This document shows, piece after piece, positions 10,492-21,900 of a DNA stretch of 64,000 bases. The notes beneath the pieces are model-generated. The model was not told where the DNA came from, ran no database searches, and saw nothing but the letters and a program-made list of their open reading frames with translations. A program made the position numbers and the translations under genes. The first letter of the stretch is position 1, and every line of letters starts with the position of its first letter. The stretch spans positions 31,457,585 to 31,521,584 of the forward strand of contig NC_092345.1 of assembly GCF_963676685.1 (NCBI RefSeq), read 5' to 3'. Origin of the DNA: Mytilus edulis. Lineage: Eukaryota; Mollusca; Bivalvia; Mytilida; Mytilidae.

Positions 10492-11360
10492 GGTTTGTCC
10501 AGTCACAAAACACAATTTTTAAACTAGATAGCCTAATAATGATTCTGGCTATGTTTGGTAAAATTTGCCCCGGTAGTTTCAGAGAAGATTTTTGTAAAAG
10601 TTAACTAAGATTTACGAAAAATGGATAAAAATTGACTAAAAAGGGCAATTACTCCTAAAGGGGTCAACTGACCATTTTGGTCCTGTTGACTTATTTGTAA
10701 ATCTTACTTTGCTGAACATTATTGCTGTTTACAGTTTATCTCCATCTATAATGATATTCAAGATAATAACCAAAAACAGTAAAATTTCCTTAAAATTACC
10801 AATTTAGGGGCAGCAACTCAACAATGGGTTGTCTGATTCATCTAAAAATTTCAGGGCAGATAGATCTTGACCTGATTAACAATTTTACCCCAGGTCAGAT
10901 TTGCTCTAAATGCTTTGGTTTTTGAGTTATAGGCAAAAACCTGCATTTTACCCCTATGTTCTATTTTTAGCCATGGCGGCCATCTTGGTTTGTTGACCAG
11001 GTCAAAAAACACAAATTTTAAACTAGATACATCAATGATGATTGTGGCCAAGTTTGGTTAAATTTGGCCCAGTAGTTTCAGAGGAGAAGATTTTTGTAAA
11101 AGTTAACGACAGACGACAGACGTCGGACGCCAAGTGATGAGAAAAGCTCAGTTGGCCCGAACAGTGAGCTAATAAAATTTGATATTATTATCATAACTTA
11201 CGTGAAATAAAAAACAGTCTGGCGGTAAGGGTTGTTCGACTGAACCTAATCTTTTGTGCCAAAATTGTGTTTTTTACTATATAAAAGCAGGCCCTGTTGG
11301 TCACAATGATTCCCCTATATGACCTTGTAAAAGGTTTTGAAAGATATATAAAAATTTGTA

Positions 11361-12088
11361 AGGGTTCCGCGGAACCCAGTGTCTGGCCTACTTTTGATGT
11401 TGTCTATATTTTCAGTGTGATAGGTGAATGCACATAGTGAATGCAATGTTGAGTCCATTTATACGTAAAAAACAGAAAAACAGAAATAAATACTTTACAA
11501 AATTTTCTCCTGGATACAATCTTTATATCATAAACAAGCTTCTGTCCAAATTTGGTAAAATTTCTGGATAGTTTAAGAAAGTTATTAAAATTTCAAAAAA
11601 TTTAACAACAGAGTGAATGTATAATGTTTCCTGGCAGAAAAACTAAGTCCATTTATAAGTAAAATACGGGAAAAAATAATTTTTTTTTACTAAATTTACT
11701 TCTGGATACTATCTTGTGATCATAAACAAGCTTCTGTCCAAGTTTGGTACAAATCCAGGATAGTTTAAGAAAGTTATTAAAATTTTTAAAACTTTAACCA
11801 CAGAGTGAATTTAATGTTTCCTGGTAGAAAAAACTAAGTCCATTTATAAGTAAAATATGGAAAAACTGGATTTTTTTTTTTTTTTATTAAATTTACTTGT
11901 GGATACTATTTTATGATCAGAAACAAGCTTCTGTCCAAGTTTGGTAGAAATCCAGGATAGTTTAAGAAAGTTATTAAAATTTCAAAAACTTTAACCACAG
12001 AGTGAATATTTGTGGACGCTGCCGCCGACAGAATGTAGGATCCCTATGTCTCGTTTTTGACAAAAGTCGAAGGCTCGACAAAAACATT
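11361..12088 (+). mobile_element. Helitron-like/HINE-like element, family 2, with palindromic 5' end
   Basis: Begins with the perfect palindrome GGGTTCCGCGGAACCC followed by 'agtgtctggcctac', the inverse of the family's 3' 'gcaggcgagacact'. The core has three ~192-bp monomers (landmark 'gtccattt' at 11,453, 11,647 and 11,838). The right end has 'gacgctgccgccgaca', then 'tatgtctcg' and the TTTTTGAC/GTCGAA hairpin closing with 'ggctcgacaaaa'. It is the most complete member of family 2 in the window. Confidence 0.65.
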
Positions 12089-12139
12089 ACTATTTATATC
12101 AAGCATGTTACTGGAATCACAGGATTATTTATTACACCT

Positions 12140-12765
12140 TAAATAAAATTGAGAAAGGAAATGGTGAATATGTCAAAGCGACAACCACCCGACCATAGAG
12201 CAAACAACAGCCGAAGGCAACCAATGGGTCTTCAATGTAGCGAGAATTCCCGCACCCGTAGGTTTCCTTCAGCTGGCCCCTAAAATATGCATAATAGTAC
12301 AGTGATAATGGACGTCATACTAAACTCCGAATTATACACAAGAAACTAAAATTTAAAATCATACAAGACTAACAAAGGCCAGAGGCTCCTGACTTGGGAC
12401 AGGCGCAAAATTGCGGCGGGGTTAAACATGTTTATGAGATCTCAACCCTCCCCCTATACCTCTAGCCAATGTAGAAAAGTAAAAGAATAACAATACGCAC
12501 ATTAAAATTCAGTTCAAGATAAGTCCGAGTCTGATGTCAAAAGATGTAACAAAAGAAAATAAATAAAATGACAATAATACATAAATAACAACAGACTACT
12601 AGCAGTTAACTGACATGCCAGCTCCAGACCTCAATTAAACTGATTGAAAGATTATGTCTTCGTCATATGAATATCAGGTACAATCCCTCCCGTTAGGGGT
12701 TTAGTATCATACTATCATAAAATATATGAGAAGAACATAACCCGTGTCATGCCAACAACTGTTAA
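12140..12765 (-). repeat. Interspersed repeat R2 (~620 bp)
   Basis: Landmarks are 'atatgtcaaagcgacaac', 'ccgaccatagagca', 'aatgggtcttcaatgtagcg', 'aggctcctgacttgggacag', 'atgccagctccagacctca' and 'cctcccgttaggggtttag'. The first half recurs at 35,370-35,565 and the last part at 36,915-37,080; an inner part resembles R1. It lies just downstream of the last recognised SYAP1 exon in the direction of transcription. No coding capacity is seen. Confidence 0.6.
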
Positions 12766-12974
12766 AACACATCCTAAAATTTATAATAACTTGAACAGAA
12801 ACTTTATATCATAACCATAGATTAAGTATTCATAACCATATTAATTTTTTTATGAATACTATGTTTTTTTGTAAATTTGTAGCAGATGTTGCAAAACCAA
12901 AAACAGTAATTATCTTGCAGTATTTACAGCCAATTGTATAATATCCATTTTATCTGACGCCATACTTTACAAAC

Positions 12975-15900
12975 CTTTTTCCTGATTATCATCTGATCTA
13001 CTTCCCAATGACGAACCTGCGATAACAAAGAAAGAATTTAATACAGGCCTACATTTTACTTAGACTTTTCCTGAAATAAATTTTAGGGAGGTTGACAAAT
13101 TGTTATTTATTATTGTATGAAAAACTGCTATGAAATACATTCACATCACTACTACAATCATTCCATAAATTACTTTGGGAGTTTAATAAAAAAAAAACAA
13201 CAATTTTTGCATTCTTGTGGAAAATATTTCATTGATCATCATGGAAGTTAGAAGTTTTAAAAGCCTAGTACATGTGTGTCACTACAGGTCTTAACATAAC
13301 AGCATCATTATATATTTGTACCAAAGAATTTTAAAAATTAGCAGTAATCTATGAAAACAATGAGAAGAAAAGTTTTAAGCACAATTTCACATATTTGATA
13401 TCACAATTCTGATTTTTTAATTATGTTTATTCTTCTGTTTGTTGCTGGAAATAGATAAATTCCAACTGGGGTATTTTATCAGAAAATACTTGAAATCATA
13501 TTTATAATTTAACATTACATTTTGTTGCTCTGACTCCCAGGGTTCGACATTAAAGGTAGCCTGATTGCCCAGGACAAATAAAAGTCGTCATCGGGCAAGT
13601 AAAAGCTGAAGTGTACTTGTCCAATGGACAAGTGAAAAATAAAAGTAATTAACAGTGAAATACTGAATAAAGTCTTAATGTTAATTCTCCTTAAAATCAA
13701 TAATGCGCAATATCAATCAACTTGACCGTTTCGAAAATTCAAAGTATTGTTTAGTATTTTCCCTTTGTTATTAATATAAACATTATAAAGATATTGTCCA
13801 ATCAGAGTATGATTATTCAATGACACATTCATTAATGAACCAATCGAATTAGACCTTGCTATTTTAGGAACATTAAGTTGAGCACATTTCATCAGACCGG
13901 ATATTTACCTGATGACAGTAAACCCAGAACAAAGACAGATATGTGAACTTCTAGTAAAATTAAGTTTCAACAGTTCTTTCCTCATTATTAGTACTTTAAA
14001 ATACTTGTGCTGAATGTAGAATAATGAAATACATGTAAATTATTTTTTTATTTTTTTTGGAAAATTCAAGGACATCATTTAATAAAATGAGGGTCACACC
14101 TGTGCACATGCACACACTTGTAGTAGTTCCACAAACGGGATTCTGTTGGTTTTTTCTTTTAAACATTTTTTAAAATTGTCGTCTTCAATACATTTTTGCT
14201 AACATCATGAACATTATGAAAATTTAAGCATGTTGAGAAAAGTACTTCAGCAATTCCCTTAGCTATACATTTGTATTTACCCGATTTATAATTTTATATC
14301 AACAAATAGCTGTTTAAAATTTATGTAGTAAGTTATATTTGGACAAGTGTTTTGTTCTATCGGACAAGTAAGTTTTCATGGGCACTTGCCCGAGGCGCAA
14401 GTTGTTAGAAAAGTTAATGTCGAACCCTGACTCCATATAAACATGAAGGCTACAGCAGGTTAAAACAAGTAATACTGTGTTTGCAAGCAAGACACAAAAG
14501 TCACCAAAACCAGCAATATGGTTGCTCTCAGCCAAAATCTGAAGCTGCCATGAAATTCGGAAAGCCATGTTTATCAAAGAAATCAATTTTCATTCAAATC
14601 TGTAAATTTTCATATTTAGGCAGGAAAACCAGTCACTATGGCAACCAGCGACGTATTGTTCTCCCCTTTTTGTGCATAATATTATTAAGTATGTTAAACT
14701 CTACCAGTGTACTAATTTTAAAGTTTCTGAGATATAGCAATGTCCTATTTATTGACCTTTCCCCCTTTTCCGTCAATTTTTTTTGTTACATGCACCCCTC
14801 CTGGGCAAGTCCAAACTACTAATTAAGTTTCATTTGAATCCCTTCAGCCATTTTCGAGTTTTTATGTTAAGAGGAAGAATAATAACTAGAATTGCCATTG
14901 CGAGCAATAGCTGATGTAAGAAACCCATATACCAAATTTCATTGAAATCGGAGCATGTTGAAATTTTGACGTGTTTTGGTGGCCATTTTGAAATTTTTTA
15001 AACTTTAGATTTTCCAAACATCCTACCAAGTTTCAAAGTGAATGCAGACTACACGAATGAACTTTATTTTTACAGGACATTCTGTCTGGTAAGCATCCTA
15101 GCTTTACCAGACCGAATGAAATTTTACCAGACCAATTGTTTTTACATCTAATTGTATATTATCCGACAAAAAATAAGAAACATATGACTTTGTTGTGTCC
15201 TACTCTTCCCAAAAAATGCACAAAAACAAAATGATGTAACAAGAGGGTATATTGTTATGAAAGTTGTGCACAATTGCTTGAATGCATTTAAGTGAAGAGT
15301 AATGTCCCATTTTATTGGATTTTGACAATGTTTGTGAACTAAACATAATTTAGAGTTTCTGTATAAAATATTATTTCCTGTTTCTTTTTTATTTTTTCAT
15401 ATATCTTTTGGTTTTCAATTCTAGCATTTATATTTCATAGCTGAATTTTGTGATCTGCTTGGATTTTTATTCATTTATTGTAATTAATTGCCAAACCCGG
15501 AATTATCCTTATCCCTTCCCAGAATCTGATCCAGTTTTATTTACCTTTCCAGTTGTGCCAATGATAGCAGCCATTGTTGTTTTGGACAGTCAGATCTGTT
15601 TTTACCCAGATTTACACATTACTGGTTGGCGATTTTCGGCATAAAGCTAGCAGTTGAACAAAATAAACATCGCTGTGATGAATAATAAAGATGAAAATGA
15701 ATTTGAGATCGTTTGGCAATTTTGCTAGAATGTTAGAAAAATCCATGAAAAAAAAACCCGGACATTCGGACCGGAATTCAACAAAATTTTACCAGATCCA
15801 TTATTCACCGTATTTGTCCGACGTATTTCGTGTAGTCTGGAATGGCCTGCACATCTCGGAGATCTCGATGGGACAAGTTCATGCATAAAGAACAGAGGAA

Positions 15901-18900
15901 AAAAATAATGAGAAACGAAACAAAAACAATAAGTCTCCCAACGAACTTCATTCGGGACACTTAATAAACAAAAAGAATAATAAGAAACTGAACAAAAACA
16001 GTAAGTCATGACCACTTCGTGATCGGGCACTTAATAATAAGAAACCGAACAAAAACAATAAGTCCCCCAACTTCGTGGTCGGGGACTTGATAAAAAGAAA
16101 CGAAGCAAAAACAAAAGTTGCAAAACTTTGTTTTGGTGACTTAACTATAAACTTGTATATGGAAGACCAATGACTTAATATTGTAAAAGTAACCACAAAA
16201 AAATATATACCCTCTTGTGCTAATGTTGTCAGTTGGTTAGGTTGTTTTATCAGCGAGACTCTGTAAAAGTAATTTCTCCAGAAAATATCTTCTTTAACTC
16301 TGTAAAAAAGATATAATTAAATAATGTGAATTCATTTCTATTTGTTGGTGACAAGATTCATGGTCCTCCTGACAAAATTCAGTTTTCCCGTTAATCTCTT
16401 TGAAACAATTGGTTTCTGTTAATACAATATTGATAACGCTGTGATCATATTTCAATTCGTATTTTTTATTTATTTTTTTAAATTTGTTGACACTCGAGAT
16501 ATTACCTTTCTATTTTCATATCTGAAATTTTTATGAAAATAGCCGGTGTTTTTATTATAAATATGTTTTACGAATTGTAAAGTTTTACACCAGTCATGAT
16601 CAGCTGTCTTTACTTTTTCGTCGTACTTCCAGTCATTCTAAAAGCTTGTACAGTCCGCAAGATTTTGTATATCGATGTTTCCAAACTAGATTATTTAAAT
16701 TGGAATCCGGGAAATGACTGACATAAAAAATAAAACAAAAAATAGATCAAAAAGACTAAATCTTGTTTTGATTATACATGTATGTAAATCGATTAAATTT
16801 CTATTCTGGTAAATAATGGATTTCGATCAAGAGCATCAGAAATAACGGACAATACTTTCAATCATTCCACATCAAATTTAATCATGAATGGATTTTCCCA
16901 GGGTCGGTCAGAAAGGTCATCTGTGTTTACTGTTTATACGATATTTCCCGCCAAATAAAAATCTTGTGCATTGGACAAAATCGATCTTTAATATCTTTTT
17001 ATATTGGCATTCAATATTATTGTGAGTGAAGTCAAATTAAAGTTCAACCACGTGCACCCGCTGTTGATCACGAATATGTGTATCATGGAATTGTCTTTAC
17101 ACAGCAAATATTTTTTTAGATTGCTGTAAATAAAATATATAAAATACAAGTTTCCAAGTTTACATGGATTGTCCGTAAATGAATATTATGCAATTAAGTT
17201 CAGGAATTCGGGATCTGTGAATTCTTTTTTCAAGATGTCGGGAAGTCAGGATTTTAATTTATTTAAATTTGGGACCTTCAGACCGTGTTTTTAATGCAGG
17301 GATTTCGAGAACTGGACCCCTCCTACCCCCACCAAATGCAGCTCCATTATACTGATTTAGCATAATGAACAAACACGGAAATATTAAAATAAACTGTATA
17401 TGCCCGGGAAGAATCAATATCTTCTTCTAGTTTTATTATTTGCGTTCCGTATTTTAGTTATACATCTCCAACTTTCGGACAATATTTGTTTGCAGTAAAA
17501 AGTAAAAACTACAAAGAATCATCAAGCTACTAATAAGGGAGCTACTATTTGATTTTTATGGGGGGCTAGGATGAAAAATTTTGTCCTGCATTTTTTTTTA
17601 GCTGTAATCTCTGTCCTGCCTTTTTATTTTTCACTCTGTTCGGTCCTGCCTTTTATTATTAGTTTTTCCTGACTTTTTTTTACCTCAATTGTCGTCCTGA
17701 CTTTTTTTTTTTGCAAGTGTCTCATCCTGCCTTTTTTTTTTACTCAAAACTCCTGTCCTGCCTATTTTTTTCAAATTTCATCCTAGCCCCCCCCCCCCCC
17801 CCCCCCCCATAAAAATCAAATGGTAGCTCCCTAATATACAATAAAGTATTGCTCACTGTAATTATTTTTATCTCGTAACTGACCCAACGCAGACTGAATA
17901 TTAAATACAAATTATAGAAATATTTTGCATGTGACCTCGTGAAACTTAAACGTATGCAGCATCACTTGAGACAGCATTCTGCTAAACAATGGATTTACGT
18001 GGAAAATAAATCAGTAAAACAAAAATAACCTTCAGCTTCAAGAAATAGGAATACATGTAAAAATAAATATGTTTAAAATTTTATGCCAACAAATAAGAAA
18101 AAGATACACAAAAAAAACAACGAAAAGGAACATAAAATAAAAAAAATAATTTTGAGGAACAAAGAAAATAAATAGCAGTTGAAATATAAAAAAATATGAT
18201 TAAAAAAAAATAGGCTATTTTTATTAAAACAAAGTTCTCTCCAGTAATTCACCTGTAAAAATATTTTATGTCAAATAGGATGTAGAACTAATATAATCAA
18301 TAAAGTGACTAAGGTTAAAATTACAGGTAACCTGTTTCTGAAATCAGTGAACCGTAATTCTAGCAGCACGGATTAAGATGAAAGGACAAATGTATTACCA
18401 TTCACACCTGGATCTGTTGATTAATGACCATACTACCTACCATAAAAATGTCCGATTATTCATATCCAACTAGACGGATTAAGGCATCCATAAAAATAAG
18501 TCCCTACCCGTACTGTACGATGAAATAAACTTACTGTTTGGGAACAAGTTCAAATCTCATTTTTCGTAAATAAGGATCTTCCTGTGATGTTGCCATAGCA
18601 ACTGGAAAGGAAGCATCAAAGTCAAACTGAAACTGGACACCAGCAGGGGGATTTCTCACAAAGTTTCTTTTGTCCTACAATAAAACAAGAACAGAAGACT
18701 GATTCATCAAAAAAAATGTTCAGCTCGCTTTTTAAGAATACATGGAATATATTCTAAAAGACAACAATCCACAACTTCAATAGAATCGTAATAAAAATTA
18801 GAAAAACAGACTGATATGAAAAAGAAATATCAAAAGTTTATGTTGAGCCTCCTTGTACATTTACATTTATTATAAATCATTGTTGAGGGCCAAACAATAA

Positions 18901-21900
18901 CCTGTACACGAGTTCTACTACACCATGTACACCATACCTGCAATTTTTTTTTATGAATTTTAATCAGATTTAGGTTTAAAAACATTGGAGACAAACAAAT
19001 CAACACATCAATACATGTTAAGAAAGATAATTAAAAATATTTCTTTGAAAAACTGTCAAGACAGTTGAAGACACCATACATGTACAAAATGAACATGCAG
19101 ACATGCATTGACTTGTAATCTTTATTTCTATAAAAATAGCATGTTTCAGCTAAAGAAATTCCAAAAAACTATGTACAGCATGTATTGTGGATATATTGTA
19201 AATGAGAGTCATTATCTATTTAATTTAAACAAGCATTCTGAGCGTATAAAAAACAATACATAGTCCCCTACAAGCTGGGGCGCAGCTTGATATGACGGCA
19301 AAGGTCGAATCCTAAACAGTAGGGGCAAGTATGGACTCTTTGTCAGACTAATATTTAAAAACAACACATGAATCATCAAAAATCTGTATATCAAATCAAT
19401 ATCTATAAGCAACATGAAAAAAAGTTCTTAAAACTGATTATGTGCGTGAATATTCCAAGTCCAAGGACCCATAACTCTGCAAAATATCAGACCAGAACCA
19501 AAATGGAACTTGATAGGTAACTGGTCATGATGAAATTATATACTGAATATCAAATCAATGTCTTCAAGCATCACGAAAAAAAAGTGCAGAAAACCGATTA
19601 TTTGCGTGAATTTTTAAGGTCCAAGGACCATAACTCTGCCAATAAATCATCCGACCTGAACAAAATTTGAACTTGATCTGTTTCTGGTCATGATAAAACT
19701 ATATACGAAATATCAAATCAATATCTTCAAGCACGATGAAAAAAAGACTTTCATCTGTGGCGACATAACATTTTTTTGCAATTTCTGAATTTAAGGTAAT
19801 TGGATCAATAATATTGTTTATACCAGCACAACTTTTTGACACTGGGATTATTATGGCAGTAAAAGAATAAGATCATAGAGAAACACACACACAAGCAATA
19901 ACAATATTTAATGAACTTCCGTGAATATCTATCTGATTATTTAAAATCTATCTAATCATATCACATGCATCCTTTATTTATATTAGGAAAAGTATAGATT
20001 ATCATTGGAGATCTTTATAACCATACATTGATATGCTTGCGTTAAGATTGAAATTAGATATATAGAGTTGACCGCTGATAATGTTTATACCTGGTTTGTA
20101 TTTTTGCAATGCAACATCAGTGATGATGGCATTTACATGTATCCAACTTATGATGTCAAACAACAATGATTTTTCATATCAGCATACTGAAATAATCATG
20201 ACTTTAACATCGAAGAAAAAAGCCTAAACTAATGACAAGGCCTAAAATTTTTTTACCTGTTTCCGCCTACCCTACGGACCTTAATTTTTGTGCCTGCCTT
20301 AAAGTTTTTTTGCCAATTTTTTTACAAGTACTATTTAAGTCTGTATATGTCTTCAACACAAACCAGTCAAAAACTTTTGAAAAAATAAAAAAGTTTGCCT
20401 ACATGTACCTTGCAACCCTAGTTTTTTAGAGCATGTTAGCGGAAACAGAGGTATTTTTTTTCTTGGTCCAATTTAAGATAAGAAGTAACACATACTGTAG
20501 ACAATGCAAGGATTTGTTTTTTCATAGTCTCCTCTTCATTATAACCAACCCAGGGTGGTACAGCTGTTTTGGATCTCTTGCCTTGTTCCTTCTTCTCTGT
20601 AGCAAACTTCTCCTGTTCCTTTGCAAAATCTCCCATGATGGTCTACAACACAGAATTTGTAAATACATATATATGTATCGGTGTATGTTTATTTTGCATC
20701 ATTGTAAGTACATGTACTGAGTATTACATAATTACCTTATGTACATATAAAGATAGAGGATGTGGTATGATTGTCAATTAGACAGTCATCCACCAAAGTC
20801 AAAATTACAATTGATTTATCATCTACAATGGGAAACCCCCATACCGTAAACAAAGCTTTGTAAAAGGCCCCAAAATAAAATAAAATGTGAAACTATTCAC
20901 AAGAGACGATAAACAGCCTATTTTTAATAAAAACGCAAAACAAATAACAATTAAAACAAAAAGACAACAACAACCATTGGACTTCAGGCTCCTGACTTGG
21001 GACAGGCACATAAAGTGTGTGGTGGGGTGCATGTTTGTGAGCGCTCAACAACTACAATGCCGACGACAGCATCATACCATAACAGGGGTTGAAATAAGCG
21101 CTGGTCCGGTACCAGTAGAATTTACGTCGGACCAGTAGATTTTGTCAGCTGGTGGTCCGGCTGACCAGTTGAAATTTGTCGATAAAAATCTCTGATTGCA
21201 TCGCAATGTCAGTTTGTTTACAAAACAAATTACCTGAGAAATCAATTACACGGTATTGGTACTGGGGGTATTACAATTGATCAAATTCATCAATATCTCG
21301 AGTGAGCGTCCTCATAACAACAAAAAATGTGAAATTTATTGGAAGCGGTTAAACCGCCGAAAAAAAATAATTAAAATATAATGACAAAGAAAAGGAGGAT
21401 AGAAATAAAGTATAATATGACAATTGACAAAAGAAAATAAAAATATCAAAAGTCCTGGGAAAGATCGTCAATGGCTCAATAATATCGTCGATCGCAATGT
21501 TATGAATAGTACAACATGTGCAAAATCTGCAGTGACAAACCTTGATAAAAAAAGTATTTTTGTAACTTGATCTTAAGTTTTAAATTAGATTCTGTACTAG
21601 TACTTGCTCATGCAAATTCTGAGCAACATAAAAAAAGCTACAGGAATAAAGGAGAGGAAAGGCAGGGAAAATCATTTAAACTTTGAATAAAAAAAAATCA
21701 GAAAAGCTGGTGCCACTGACTTTGTGATATTGAGTTATTCTTTAGTTACATTTCCAGCACATTCTGCTAATGCAGAACCTTAAGGGACTTTTCAAGATCA
21801 AAATTACGTTCAAGTTTTTTTTTCGGATTTATTATTGATTATGTTTGACACTGAAGATATAGGATCATTTGATACACTGCCAGCTGGAACATTTCTGGAC

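Larger units (their letters stand above)
7696..10496 (+). mobile_element. BEL/Pao LTR retrotransposon, internally deleted, with 5-bp target duplication GGTTT
   Basis: GGTTT at 7,696-7,700 and 10,492-10,496 flanks a 2,791-bp element. It has two 174-bp LTRs with no difference found by eye, a primer-binding site, and one gag/protease ORF. There is no reverse transcriptase, RNase H or integrase. It sits inside a monomer of a family 1 tandem-core element. The upstream edge of the 3' LTR is 'ggcgcccccag' rather than a clear polypurine tract. Identical LTRs imply recent insertion, presumably with enzymes supplied by a full-length relative. Confidence 0.9.
7109..11172 (+). mobile_element. Helitron-like/HINE-like element, family 1, copy 2, split by a BEL element
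   Basis: The left end 'ctagaggctc' plus 'gtgtcgctcacct' and the right end 'gacgccaagtgatgag' with a degraded hairpin and 'gtgagctaa' match the copies at 4,498 and 28,611. Core monomers contain 'gcggccatcttgg' at 7,681 and again at 10,977. Removing the BEL insertion and one target repeat (2,796 bp) leaves a spacing of exactly 500 bp, the same monomer length as in copy 3. The right hairpin is imperfect here, suggesting an older copy. Confidence 0.7.

Noticed and set aside
14481..14822. 113-codon plus-strand ORF
   Set aside because: No domain, crosses the boundary from a transposon end into unassigned repeat-like DNA, and no splice or start support.
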